Source: Pseudomonadales bacterium (GTDB lineage: Bacteria; Pseudomonadota; Gammaproteobacteria; Pseudomonadales; Azotimanducaceae). Taken from it: 64,000 nt of DNA. Both the position numbers and the translations under genes were made by a program. Position 1 is the first letter of the stretch, and every line of letters begins with the position of its first letter. Shown here in pieces: positions 43,830 to 53,018 of the stretch. The stretch is taken from the NCBI GenBank assembly GCA_024234635.1, contig JACKNX010000005.1, positions 1 through 64,000 on the forward strand, in the 5' to 3' direction. The notes under the pieces were generated by a model. The model was not told where the DNA came from, ran no database searches, and was given only the letters and a program-made list of their open reading frames with translations.

Positions 43830-44432
43830 ATGCAGCCGCTCACCCCGCGCCAGGCGCAGATCCTTGAACTGATCCGCCAACACATCAATGAGACCGGCTA
43901 TCCGCCAACCCGGGCGGATATTGCCCAGCAACTGGGTTTCAAATCTCCGAACGCCGCAGAGGAACACCTGAAGGCACTGGCGCGCAAAGGCGCCATCGAA
44001 GTGATTCCGGGGACCAGCCGGGGCATCCGGTTGCCGGAGGTGGAAAGCGGCATCCCCATCGTCGGCCGCGTTGCCGCCGGGCATCCCATTCTTGCCACGG
44101 AACATGTAGAGGATCGCATCGAACTGCCGCCTGGTTTCTTCCGACCGCACGCGGACTACCTGCTGCGCGTACGCGGTGACAGCATGATCAACGCCGGCAT
44201 ACTCGACGGCGATCTGCTGGCCGTGCACCGTACCCGCGACGCCGCGAACGGGCAGATTGTCGTCGCGCGCATCGAGGATGAAGTCACGGTGAAACGGCTG
44301 CAGCGTACCCGCAACCGCAACCGCATTCTGCTCATTGCCGAAAACCCGGCATACGATCCGATCGAAGTGGATCTTTCCGCGACACCTTTTGCCATTGAGG
44401 GGTTGAGCGTTGGCGTGATACGCCATATGTAA
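43830..44432 (+). CDS. lexA: SOS repressor LexA
   Basis: LexA represses DNA-damage genes and cuts itself when RecA is activated. The 200-residue protein has the winged helix-turn-helix near residues 20-55 (YPPTRADIAQQLGFKSP), the cleavage bond Ala83-Gly84 in VAAGHP and the catalytic pair Ser118 (GDSM) and Lys155 (TVKRL), each one residue before the E. coli position. Two LexA boxes lie just upstream, so it controls itself. It is convergent with topA. Confidence 0.97.
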   Translation: MQPLTPRQAQILELIRQHINETGYPPTRADIAQQLGFKSPNAAEEHLKALARKGAIEVIPGTSRGIRLPEVESGIPIVGRVAAGHPILATEHVEDRIELPPGFFRPHADYLLRVRGDSMINAGILDGDLLAVHRTRDAANGQIVVARIEDEVTVKRLQRTRNRNRILLIAENPAYDPIEVDLSATPFAIEGLSVGVIRHM

Positions 44433-44480
44433 GCGCGCGCCGTGACAGAGGGCTGGCTTACACGGATGTACGCCCCCCTG

Positions 44481-47351
44481 TCAGTCATCCGTGTCCGGGG
44501 AAGTCCCGCCAGACACTCCGCCACCTGACCCGACCACACCCTTTGGACGGGCTTTGGTTTTGGCCTTGGTTGTGGTTTTGGCCTTGGTTTTAGGTTTGGC
44601 CTTCACCTTGGCTTTGGGTTTCGACACTGCCTTTGTTCCCACCGATCGCGTGCCTCGCGCCGCTACCGACTCGCCGTCACCGCCTCCGATCACCCATTTG
44701 CCATCCTGATAGAAGGCACGCCAGCCAGTCGGCTTGCCCTCTTCCTCGGTCTGCACGTACTGCTCCCGTGTCTTACGGGCAAAACGCACCACGGCGGGTC
44801 TGCCCTCCGGGTCCTTTTCAGGCGCGACCAGCAGATAGCCGAACTTCGGGTCCAGTTCGTTGGCGTGCGCCTTGAGTTCCGCCACCAGCGGCGCCCGGGT
44901 TTCGCGATGCTTCGGAAACTGGCTGGCCGCCAGGAAGATACCGCTGGCGCCATCGCGCAGCAGGTAGAAGTCGTCCACCGTGCTGCATCGCAGTTCCGGC
45001 ATAGGTACCGGATCCGCCTTGGGCGGCGCCGCTTCGCCATTTCTGAGCAGTTTGCGGGTGTTCTTGCATTCGCTGTTCGTGCAGCCGAAGTATTTGCCGA
45101 AGCGCCCGCTTTTGAGCTGCATTTCGGCGCCGCACTTATCACAGGCGATGACCGGCCCCTCGTATCCCTTGATACGGAACTGTCCAGCCTCCACCGCAAA
45201 TCCCGGACAGTCCGGGTTGTTGCCGCAGACATGCAGCTTGCGCTTTTCGTCGATCAGGTACGGCGTCATCGTTGCGCCACAACGCGTGCAGCGATGACGC
45301 GCTCGCAGCAGTTTGGACTCACCTTCCTCATCCGCGTCGACGTCCGCCACCTCTTCGCCGGGAACAAGGTTCAGCGTATGGGTGCAGCGCTCCTTCGGTG
45401 GCAACGCATAGCCGGAGCAACCCAGGAAAACGCCGGTTGAGCCGGTGCGAATCTGCATGTGGCGGCCGCACCTGGGGCACTCGATATCGGTGTCCGTGGG
45501 CGTGTTTGCGCGCATGCCGTTGTCAGCAGACTTGGCCTCCACCAGTTTCCCGGAGAAATCCTCGTAGAACTGGTCGAGCACTTCACGCCAGGCGATATCC
45601 CCTTCCGCGACACGGTCGAGTTCCTGCTCCATCTGCGCGGTGAAACCGTAGTCCATCAGGTTGTCGAACTTTTCCACCAACCGCTCGGTGACAAGTTCGC
45701 CGATTTTCTCGGCATAGAAGCGACGATTCTTCAGCGTGACATAGCCCCGCTCCTGGATCGTGGAGATGATCGCCGCGTACGTGGATGGGCGACCGATACC
45801 CCGCTTCTCGAGTTCACGCACCAGGCTCGCCTCGCCAAACCGCGGCGGGGGCTTGGTGAAGTGCTGAATGCCTTCCACGTCGAGCAGATCCAGCATCTCC
45901 CCCGCTTTGAAATCCGGCAGTTCCAGATCCTCATCCTTGCGGGACATGGGCGGCAGAACCCGGGTGAAGCCATCAAACTCCAGGATGCGTCCCCGCAGGC
46001 GCAGCTCGCAGATACCGGCGTCCATGTCCACCGCGCCGCCCCCTGTCGAGGCAACATCGGCACGCGCACTGTGCACCGTCACCGTGGTGGCGATGTATCG
46101 CGCATCCGGCATCTGACAGGCCACGAACTGGCGCCAGATCAAGTCGTACAGACGGGCTGCGTCCCGATCGACATCCGTCAGGTGGTCCATGTGCGTGCCG
46201 ATATTGGTCGGGCGGATGGCTTCGTGGGCCTCCTGGGCGTCCTTCTTGCTGGTGTACGAACGGGCCTTGTCGGGCAGGTAAGCATCGCCAAAGTGCTTGA
46301 AGATATGGTCACGGCAGGCCTGTACCGCCTCCGCGGACAGGTTCACCGAATCGGTGCGCATGTACGTGATGTATCCCGCCTCGTACAGGCGCTGCGCCAT
46401 TGTCATGGTCTTCTTGACGGAAAAACCCAGTCGCGTACTTGCCGCCTGCTGCAGCGTCGAGGTGATAAAGGGAGCGTTCGGACGCGTGCGGGTTGGCTTG
46501 TCTTCCCGACTGTGGACGGTGTAGCCACCAGCCCGCAGACGCTCCAGAGCGGCGTCGGTGGCTTCCGCGTTGTCCGGACGGAAGTTGGCGCCATCCACCC
46601 GCACGAGCTGAAAACGGTACGGCGTGGCGTCGCCGTTGCGTGACAGGTCCGCGAACGCTTCCCAGTATTCCTCCGGCACAAAGGCGCGGATCTCCCGCTC
46701 ACGCTCCACCACAAGGCGCACGGCAACCGACTGCACCCGTCCGGCTGACAATCCGCGGGCAACTTTTTCCCAGAGTAGCGGCGACAGCTCAAAACCCACC
46801 ACGCGGTCCAGAAACCGTCGTGCCTGCTGGGCATTCACACGGTTCATGTCCAGTTCGCCCGGTGCCGCGAACGCATCCTGAATCGCCTTGCGGGTAATCT
46901 CGTTGAAGACGACACGTCGATAACGATCGGGGTCGCCACCAATGGTTTCACGCAGGTGCCAGGCAATCGCTTCGCCTTCGCGATCCATGTCGGTGGCCAG
47001 GTATACGGTGTCCGCGGTGGCAGCCAGCCGCGTCAGCTCCGCCACCACCTTTTCCTTGCCCGGCAGCACTTCATAGCTTGCATCCCAGCCCCGATCCGGG
47101 TCCACGCCCATGCGGCGTACGAGCTGTGTGCGGGCCCGGGCCGCCTTGTACGCCGCCTTCTCGGCGGCCGGCAGGCTACGGGTCTTCGCCGCTTCGGCGG
47201 CCCGCTCCTTCGGGGAAATCGAACTCTGGCCCCCGGTCGGCAGATCGCGGATGTGGCCCACGCTGGAGCGCACCACGTACTCATTGCCGAGGTACCGGTT
47301 GATGGTTTTGGCCTTGGCCGGCGATTCTACGATGACGAGCGAACGTGCCAT
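44481..47351 (-). CDS. topA: DNA topoisomerase I
   Basis: TopA relaxes negative supercoils by cutting one strand. The 956-residue protein starts MARSLVIVESPAKAKTI (ATG 47349-47351; AGGAGG 13 bases before). It has the Toprim acids in DMDREGEAI, the active Tyr330 in YITYMRTDS and several C-terminal four-Cys zinc ribbons (CPRCGRHMQ, CTRCGATM, CDKCGAEM). The tail is a Lys/Ala/Pro-rich run of about 40 residues built of KAK and KPK units, longer than in E. coli. The frame is open far upstream, but that part is not conserved. Confidence 0.96.
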   Translation of the reverse strand: MARSLVIVESPAKAKTINRYLGNEYVVRSSVGHIRDLPTGGQSSISPKERAAEAAKTRSLPAAEKAAYKAARARTQLVRRMGVDPDRGWDASYEVLPGKEKVVAELTRLAATADTVYLATDMDREGEAIAWHLRETIGGDPDRYRRVVFNEITRKAIQDAFAAPGELDMNRVNAQQARRFLDRVVGFELSPLLWEKVARGLSAGRVQSVAVRLVVEREREIRAFVPEEYWEAFADLSRNGDATPYRFQLVRVDGANFRPDNAEATDAALERLRAGGYTVHSREDKPTRTRPNAPFITSTLQQAASTRLGFSVKKTMTMAQRLYEAGYITYMRTDSVNLSAEAVQACRDHIFKHFGDAYLPDKARSYTSKKDAQEAHEAIRPTNIGTHMDHLTDVDRDAARLYDLIWRQFVACQMPDARYIATTVTVHSARADVASTGGGAVDMDAGICELRLRGRILEFDGFTRVLPPMSRKDEDLELPDFKAGEMLDLLDVEGIQHFTKPPPRFGEASLVRELEKRGIGRPSTYAAIISTIQERGYVTLKNRRFYAEKIGELVTERLVEKFDNLMDYGFTAQMEQELDRVAEGDIAWREVLDQFYEDFSGKLVEAKSADNGMRANTPTDTDIECPRCGRHMQIRTGSTGVFLGCSGYALPPKERCTHTLNLVPGEEVADVDADEEGESKLLRARHRCTRCGATMTPYLIDEKRKLHVCGNNPDCPGFAVEAGQFRIKGYEGPVIACDKCGAEMQLKSGRFGKYFGCTNSECKNTRKLLRNGEAAPPKADPVPMPELRCSTVDDFYLLRDGASGIFLAASQFPKHRETRAPLVAELKAHANELDPKFGYLLVAPEKDPEGRPAVVRFARKTREQYVQTEEEGKPTGWRAFYQDGKWVIGGGDGESVAARGTRSVGTKAVSKPKAKVKAKPKTKAKTTTKAKTKARPKGVVGSGGGVSGGTSPDTDD

Positions 47352-47731
47352 TTCGGCAGCCGGTACCTCCTGTTGTGACGTCGAACGCACCCTGCGTTGC
47401 CCGGATCGCATCGCCCGTGACCCGTTTGCGGAGGCGACGCGCCATGCGACGACGCAGGTCCGCGAATGGCGCTCGGGCCGCCATCCAGCGGCTCCCTCCA
47501 CTCGACGAACCACATCGTGTACGCGTCGGTTCGAGCGGCGCCATTCCCTCAACCGGGCGTCGTTCCGGGCTGGAAATGCGGCGCCGTTATACGGGGAGGG
47601 TGAAAGACGTGTCAAGGAAGCAAGCCGCCGCCACCCTCCGCTGAGGCCAGTTTCCGCGCTCCCAGGCGACCCACCTGGACAGGTGTATCCTCTTGAATAT
47701 AAAAGGATTCAGGTGATCGGCGGAGAGGCGA
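47352..47731. other. Intergenic region upstream of topA
   Basis: About 380 bases between topA and the next gene on the same strand. Open frames here are extensions of topA or shadows, with Arg-rich translations. No RNA gene or repeat was recognised. The AT-rich patch TTGAATATAAAAGG near 47693 is the only promoter-like stretch, but I could not orient it. Confidence 0.45.
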
Positions 47732-48268
47732 TCAAAATTCTTCCGGCGGCGACCAGGCAGCCACCACCCTGTCGCGCAGCCCGCGCAGGCTGACCGCCAC
47801 GGCTTCCACCGTCGCCTGCGGGGAAGTTCCCTCACTCACCACTTCCTGCCAGTACAGCCACACCACCGACGAAGACACCACGAGCCCACGCGTGTCGGGC
47901 GGCAACGTACCAAGGCTCGCCTGCACAGCCCTTTCGAGCAGCGGACTGGCAGCGACCCCGGGCTCGTGTCCCCAGTCACCCCCCCGCCCGCGCACCAGTC
48001 GCAAATCCGTAACGCCCGTCAACGGTTTGCCAAGCGGCAGGCCATACCGCACGCAGGCAAGCTCCGGTCGGCGGGCCACGCCGCTTGCGCTTACCCGTTC
48101 GTGCAGGGGACTGTCCACGTCGTACACGTGGGCCAGCTCCACGACCAACCCCTGCTGCCGGGCCGTGGCCCGCATGTCGGCGCGCTGTCGATCACGCTGA
48201 CTCGGCAGAATGTAGAGCACCGGACCGATAACCAGGACCGCCGCCGCAATCAGCATCAACCAGACCAT
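47732..48268 (-). CDS. Hypothetical protein with one N-terminal membrane helix
   Basis: A 178-residue protein. The start at MVWLMLIAAAVLVIGPVLYI puts a single membrane segment at the very N-terminus, followed by a basic, soluble cytoplasmic domain (LPSQRDRQRADMRATARQQ). The C-terminal half (LVVSSSVVWLYWQE) is conserved-looking. A similar gene of unknown function lies next to topA in Pseudomonas (PA3010, from memory). A longer start at 48424 would overlap the divergent stress-protein gene and is not used. No function is known to me. Confidence 0.7.
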   Translation of the reverse strand: MVWLMLIAAAVLVIGPVLYILPSQRDRQRADMRATARQQGLVVELAHVYDVDSPLHERVSASGVARRPELACVRYGLPLGKPLTGVTDLRLVRGRGGDWGHEPGVAASPLLERAVQASLGTLPPDTRGLVVSSSVVWLYWQEVVSEGTSPQATVEAVAVSLRGLRDRVVAAWSPPEEF

Positions 48269-48332
48269 TTGCCCACTTGTATATTCCGTTGGCGTTTCGT
48301 TATGGTGGCTGTAAATCAGATCGGGGAGCAAC

Positions 48333-48779
48333 ATGAACGCGTATCGTCGCATCATGCTCGCGGTAGACCTGACGGAAGAATCCCGGCCCGTCGCGGACCG
48401 CGCACTGGCCATCATGAAATCCACCGCGGCTGAACTGCACGTCGTACACGTGATTGAGCCCTTGAGTCTCGCTTACGGTGGCGACGTACCCATGGATCTG
48501 TCCGCCATCCAGGAGCAGATCCACGAACAGGCCAAGTCACACCTCGCCGAGTTCTGCGATTCCATCGGCGTGCCCGAGGACCATCGCCATCTCATCTTTG
48601 GCCGCCCGGAAAACGAAATCCAGCGCACGGCTGAAGCCAATGGCGCCGACCTGATTGTCGTCGGCAGCCATGGCCGCCACGGCCTGGCGCTACTGCTCGG
48701 CTCCACGGCCAACGGCGTGCTGCATGGCGCTCCCTGCGATGTCCTGGCGGTGCGGGTGGGAAACACCACGGAGAAGTAG
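48333..48779 (+). CDS. Universal stress protein, UspA family
   Basis: A 148-residue single-domain Usp. It starts MNAYRRIMLAVDLTEESRPV and ends with the nucleotide-binding signature GSHGRHGLALLLGSTANGV, which has the G-2x-G-9x-G-S/T pattern of ATP-binding members. GGAGCAAC before the ATG is a fair ribosome site. The stop TAG shares one base with the GTG start of slt, so the two are translationally coupled. The physiological role is not evident. Confidence 0.93.
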   Translation: MNAYRRIMLAVDLTEESRPVADRALAIMKSTAAELHVVHVIEPLSLAYGGDVPMDLSAIQEQIHEQAKSHLAEFCDSIGVPEDHRHLIFGRPENEIQRTAEANGADLIVVGSHGRHGLALLLGSTANGVLHGAPCDVLAVRVGNTTEK

Positions 48780-50746
48780 TGCGCAAACCCGCAGGTACCT
48801 GGAAGGCGTTTCGTGTTCCAGGCTGGCTGACATGGATTCTCGGCCCGTTGGTCGTCTGCGTGCTCGCGCAGGCAATCCCCGCGGCAGCCGCCTCACCGGA
48901 CTACACCAGGGAGCGCAAGCTCTACCGGGAGGCCATCGCACACCTGATTGCCGGCAGGCAGACAGCCTTCAACGCCGTTCGCCGACAACTGGCGGACTAC
49001 CCGCTTGCTCCCTATCTGGACTATTACGCGCTGCGGCGGCGCCTTGGCGCGCTGACGGTGACTGAGATCAATCGCTTCGAAACCGAGCATCCCGACATGC
49101 CCGTAGCCGGTGAACTGCGCAAGGACTGGCTTGGGTTGCAGGCTCAGCGGCAGAACTGGCGGGAACTGCGTGCCGGGCTGCCCGCGGACGACCGTACCTA
49201 CTCCGTCGAACTGCAGTGTTCCGCCACGCGCGCCGAACTGGCGGCCGGCGACCGGGAAAACGCACTCGCCGCCGCCCGCGCGCTGTGGCTCGTCGGCCGG
49301 TCACAGCCCGTTGCCTGCGATCCGCTGTTCGCCGCGCTGCAGAAAGCCGGGCGCATCACGCCCGCACTTACCTGGGAGCGGCTCGTTCTGGCCCTGCAGG
49401 CGAACGAGGTGCAGCTGGCACGTTATCTGATCAACCGCCTGCCCAAAGCAGACAGAACCGTCGGTGAGGTCTATCTGGCCTCCTACCTCGACCCGCGACG
49501 CATACTCAATACCGCCCGTTACCCCGGCGACACCCCGCGCGTTCGACAGATTGTCAAACACGCGCTGGTGCGGCTCGCCGAGCGCGATCCGGCCGGCGCC
49601 CTCAAGGCCTGGCCCGCGTACCGCGACGGCAAGAGCTGGGAAGTCGACAACCTTTACGCCGTCGAACGGGCCATCTGGCGGGCACAGGCCGATCTCGGCA
49701 ACTTCCCGCCTCCCGGTTTCACGACCGGCGATGCCACCCTGCTCACCGTGCTGGCCACCGCGGCACGCGGCCAGCAGGAATGGGCGCAACTCGAGCGATT
49801 CATCACCCTCATGCCGGCCGTTGAGCGTGAACGAATCGAATGGCGTTACTGGCTGGCCCGTGCGCTTGAGAGTCAGAACAAGAACGTCACCGAAGCGCAG
49901 ACCATCTACCGCAGCATCGCGGAAGAGCGCCACTATTACGGTTTCCTGGCCGCCGGCCGCGCGGGGCTCAGTCCAAGCCTTGCCGGGGACGTATCGGCAC
50001 TTGGACCGGAGGTCGTGGACGCGGTCTACCACTACCCCAACGGTGCACGCGGCCTTGAATTCATGGCGCTGGGTGAAAATCTCAACGCACAGCGGGAGTG
50101 GTTGTTCGGCGTCGACAATCTCGGCCCGCAGGCGGCTCGCGAGATGACCTACGCCGCCCTGCACAAAGGCTTTCCGCACCTGGGCATTTTCCTCGCCAAC
50201 CGCGCGGGGCTGCTTGACGAAGTCGCCGCGCGTTTCCCCATGGCGTATCGCAGCGAATTCGAAGCCGCCGCCAAACAGTCCCGGTTACCGCTGCCGCTGC
50301 TGTTTGCCATCACGCGGCAGGAAAGCGCCTTCGACCGGCGCGCACGATCCGTTGCGAACGCCCGCGGGCTCATGCAGCTGCTGCCCAGCACGGCCCGGTG
50401 GGTGGCGGACAAGTCGCGCATCAAGCGCCCCACGGAAGCGGCCCTGTACGAGCCGCGCACCAATATCCGTCTGGGCAGTTCCTATCTTGCCCAGTTGCTC
50501 GGGCGATACGACAACCAGTTGCCGCTGGCCGCGGCCGCCTACAACGCTGGTGAAGGACGGGTGAAGGGCTGGACCGCCAGCGCCGCCGGTATGCCCATGG
50601 ACGTGTGGATAGAAACCATTCCCTTCAGCGAAACCCGCAACTACGTCAAGAACGTACTGGCGTTCCGCGTGGTGTACGGCCTGCTGACCAACATGCCGCA
50701 ACCCGCACTGGCCAGCCACGAAGCCCGCGTGCAGCGCCGGACATGA
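48779..50746 (+). CDS. slt: Soluble lytic murein transglycosylase (Slt70-like)
   Basis: A 655-residue periplasmic enzyme that cuts the MurNAc-GlcNAc bond with formation of 1,6-anhydro ends. It starts at GTG 48779 with a signal peptide (ILGPLVVCVLAQAIPAAAA). A helical superhelix follows, then the C-terminal lysozyme-like domain with catalytic Glu515 in TRQESAF, RGLMQLLPSTA and AAYNAGEGRVKGW. Length is close to E. coli Slt (645). It overlaps both neighbours, usp and tatD. Confidence 0.95.
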   Translation: MRKPAGTWKAFRVPGWLTWILGPLVVCVLAQAIPAAAASPDYTRERKLYREAIAHLIAGRQTAFNAVRRQLADYPLAPYLDYYALRRRLGALTVTEINRFETEHPDMPVAGELRKDWLGLQAQRQNWRELRAGLPADDRTYSVELQCSATRAELAAGDRENALAAARALWLVGRSQPVACDPLFAALQKAGRITPALTWERLVLALQANEVQLARYLINRLPKADRTVGEVYLASYLDPRRILNTARYPGDTPRVRQIVKHALVRLAERDPAGALKAWPAYRDGKSWEVDNLYAVERAIWRAQADLGNFPPPGFTTGDATLLTVLATAARGQQEWAQLERFITLMPAVERERIEWRYWLARALESQNKNVTEAQTIYRSIAEERHYYGFLAAGRAGLSPSLAGDVSALGPEVVDAVYHYPNGARGLEFMALGENLNAQREWLFGVDNLGPQAAREMTYAALHKGFPHLGIFLANRAGLLDEVAARFPMAYRSEFEAAAKQSRLPLPLLFAITRQESAFDRRARSVANARGLMQLLPSTARWVADKSRIKRPTEAALYEPRTNIRLGSSYLAQLLGRYDNQLPLAAAAYNAGEGRVKGWTASAAGMPMDVWIETIPFSETRNYVKNVLAFRVVYGLLTNMPQPALASHEARVQRRT

Positions 50747-51564
50747 CAACAGGTCTCACGGACATCGGGGCCAACCTGCTGCACGGACAATTCGACGATG
50801 ATCGGGATGCCGTGCTCACGCGCGCCCGGCAGGCGGGCATCGAGCGTCTGCTGGTTACGGCAACGGACCTCGATGTTGCCGAGGCGTCGACCGCCTTTGT
50901 GCGCGCCGCACGGGCGCGAGCGGACTGGCCGAGGCTGTACACCACGGCTGGCGTGCACCCCCATGATGCGGGCACGGTGCCAGCGGACTGGACTGCAACG
51001 CTGAGCGGCCTTCTGAACGACGACTCCGTCGTGGCCGTGGGCGAGACCGGCCTCGACTATCACCGCAACTTCTCGCCGCGGGACATTCAGCGCCAGGTAT
51101 TCGATAGTCATGTCGCCATGGCCTGCGAGCGACAACTACCGCTGTTCGTGCACGACCGGGATTCGCGCGGTGAAGTCCTGGAAATACTGGCCCGGCACGC
51201 CCCCGATCCCGCGCACGTCGTAATCCACTGTTTCACCGGCGGACGCGAGGACCTGGATGCTTACCTGGAGGCCGGCTACTTCATTGGCATCACCGGCTGG
51301 GTATGCGACCGGCGACGCGGCGGGTCACTGCGCGAGCTGGTGCCCGCCATTCCGATGAATCGGCTGCTGATCGAAACCGATGCACCCTTTCTGCTGCCGC
51401 ATGATCTGCCGCCGGACGTGCTGGCTCCACCGCGCGGTCGCCGCAACGAGCCGCACTTCCTGCCCGCCATCGTCACCCGCCTGGCGGAACTACTGGACGT
51501 GGACGTGTGTACGTTGACAGAACAGACCACCAGCAATGCCGTGCGCTGCTTCAATCTCGCCTGA
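50743..51564 (+). CDS. tatD: TatD family metal-dependent hydrolase
   Basis: A 273-residue TIM-barrel DNase/exonuclease-like protein. The start ATG overlaps the slt stop. It opens LTDIGANLLHGQF, the TatD-subfamily form of the metal site. It has AGVHPHDA, AVGETGLDYHRN with the metal Glu, LFVHDRDSRG, HCFTGG and LLIETDAPFL. TatD has 3'-5' DNase activity in oxidative DNA repair in E. coli. Its last bases overlap the convergent glutaredoxin gene. Confidence 0.93.
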   Translation: MTTGLTDIGANLLHGQFDDDRDAVLTRARQAGIERLLVTATDLDVAEASTAFVRAARARADWPRLYTTAGVHPHDAGTVPADWTATLSGLLNDDSVVAVGETGLDYHRNFSPRDIQRQVFDSHVAMACERQLPLFVHDRDSRGEVLEILARHAPDPAHVVIHCFTGGREDLDAYLEAGYFIGITGWVCDRRRGGSLRELVPAIPMNRLLIETDAPFLLPHDLPPDVLAPPRGRRNEPHFLPAIVTRLAELLDVDVCTLTEQTTSNAVRCFNLA

Positions 51565-51796
51565 CATGCTGCCACCAGCGCACCACGGCGTGCCGGTCGA
51601 ACGGCGCATCCAGCTCGTCGCCCGCAAAGGCGAGCACCGGCAGACGCGCGCCGTAACGTTCAGCCAGCACGTCATCGTCGGCAACGTCGACCACGGTCAA
51701 GCCGGCGCCATGCAGTTCGGGAAGCGCAAACAACAGTTCCAGCGCCTGCTCGCAAAGCGCGCAGCCGGATGTACTGTAGAGAATCAGTGGGCCCAT
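51551..51796 (-). CDS. Glutaredoxin family protein
   Basis: An 81-residue thioredoxin-fold protein of the glutaredoxin-like DUF836 type. Cys12 and Cys15 form CALC in YSTSGCALCEQA, and cis-Pro occurs in ARLPVLAF. Such small proteins probably reduce disulfides with glutathione, but targets are unknown. The 3' end overlaps tatD by 14 bases and the 5' end diverges from the C39-like gene. Confidence 0.88.
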   Translation of the reverse strand: MGPLILYSTSGCALCEQALELLFALPELHGAGLTVVDVADDDVLAERYGARLPVLAFAGDELDAPFDRHAVVRWWQHVRRD

Positions 51797-51846
51797 CGAT
51801 CATGCACTCCGCTGTCAGGTCTGATGCGGTCATCCAAGCACACAGT

Positions 51847-52779
51847 ATGACCGCCTGCCTGCGCTTCGCCGACCCTGCTACCGCCAGCCGCTACCCCTTC
51901 GCGGTTGGCGCGACGCTGGCGTTTCTACCGGCGGACGACGCGCTGACCGTGACCATTCCAATACCGGTGACAATTCCTCCCGGCACGATACTGGCCGCAA
52001 GTTTCGTGACACCCGCGGGCGTCACCCCGCCCCACGCCTTTACCCTGCACGCGCTGGAGGGAACCTGGCCACTCCTGCCGGTGCCATCCGCGGCCGGCGA
52101 GCGACCCGACAAGGTTGCCACCTCCCCGGCCGCCAGCAGTCAGATTGACTGCTGGCATGCCACCGCGGCGCTGCATGACGTCGACGTACGCTTGCGCATT
52201 GCCTGCAGCGAACCGCCAGCGAATTACCTGCTGGTTCTGTCCTGGCGACCGCTGCGGCTGGATACGCCGCCCCTGCCACCGGAAGAGCCTGTGCTTGCGC
52301 CCGCGCCGCGCCGGCTGTCCCAGATGCTGCTGGACCAGCGCCTGCGTCACCACGCCTGTTCACCCACGAGTGTGGCGATGTTGCTCGCGTCCGGTACTGC
52401 GGAGGAGATTGCCGCCGACTGCCTCGACGCGGCGACCGGCATGTTCGGCAGCTGGGCAATGGCCGTGCGTACCGCGGGCGCGCGTGGCTGCGTCGCCGCT
52501 GTCGAACTGCAGGATGACTGGGCACGGCCGCTGCAGCTGCTGCGACTGGGGCGACCCTTTGCGGCATCCATACGTTTCGGCGCCGGAGAGCTGGACGGCG
52601 CGCCACTGAACGCCACGAGCGGACATCTGGTTGTGGTCTACGGCATCGAGGGCGACACCGTGCTCGCCCATGATCCGGCGGCGCCGGATCTCGACAGCGT
52701 GCCGAGACGGTATCCCGTTGCCCAGTTCAGCCGCGCGTGGCTGCTCCAGCGCGGCGCCAGTTATATCATCGCACCATGA
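51847..52779 (+). CDS. C39-like cysteine peptidase domain protein
   Basis: A 310-residue protein (start ATG 51847; ATG 51802 is possible). The N-terminal half is strand-rich and unassigned. The C-terminal half is a papain-like C39-type domain: Cys171 in HHACSPTSVAMLL, His260 in SGHLVVVYG and Asp in AHDPAA. In the family such domains cut leader peptides or peptidoglycan stems, but no ABC transporter or substrate is near. No clear signal peptide. Its stop overlaps the start of the next gene. Confidence 0.75.
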   Translation: MTACLRFADPATASRYPFAVGATLAFLPADDALTVTIPIPVTIPPGTILAASFVTPAGVTPPHAFTLHALEGTWPLLPVPSAAGERPDKVATSPAASSQIDCWHATAALHDVDVRLRIACSEPPANYLLVLSWRPLRLDTPPLPPEEPVLAPAPRRLSQMLLDQRLRHHACSPTSVAMLLASGTAEEIAADCLDAATGMFGSWAMAVRTAGARGCVAAVELQDDWARPLQLLRLGRPFAASIRFGAGELDGAPLNATSGHLVVVYGIEGDTVLAHDPAAPDLDSVPRRYPVAQFSRAWLLQRGASYIIAP

Positions 52780-53018
52780 AAACCATCGGTTGCCACCTGG
52801 GCGTCATTGTCGGCATGGCCCTGACCACGTGGGGCATTCTTGCCTGGTCGGAAGTCCACTACGGGGTCAGTCACCTGTGGCCACTTTCCGGCAGTCTGCG
52901 CCCGCATCCCGTGCACCTGCTCGCCCTGGGGCTGGCTTGCCTGCCCCCACCGTTCCTGGTGCTGCTGCGTCACGCCCCCGCGCAGCCGGACGCCAACGAT
53001 CCGGCGAACGTGCAATGA
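52776..53018 (+). CDS. Small two-helix membrane protein
   Basis: An 80-residue protein with two hydrophobic segments, CHLGVIVGMALTTWGILAW and LLALGLACLPPPFLVLLR, joined by a short loop. Both ends overlap neighbours by four bases (ATGA), which supports that it is a real, coupled gene. No family recognised. Confidence 0.65.
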   Translation: MKTIGCHLGVIVGMALTTWGILAWSEVHYGVSHLWPLSGSLRPHPVHLLALGLACLPPPFLVLLRHAPAQPDANDPANVQ

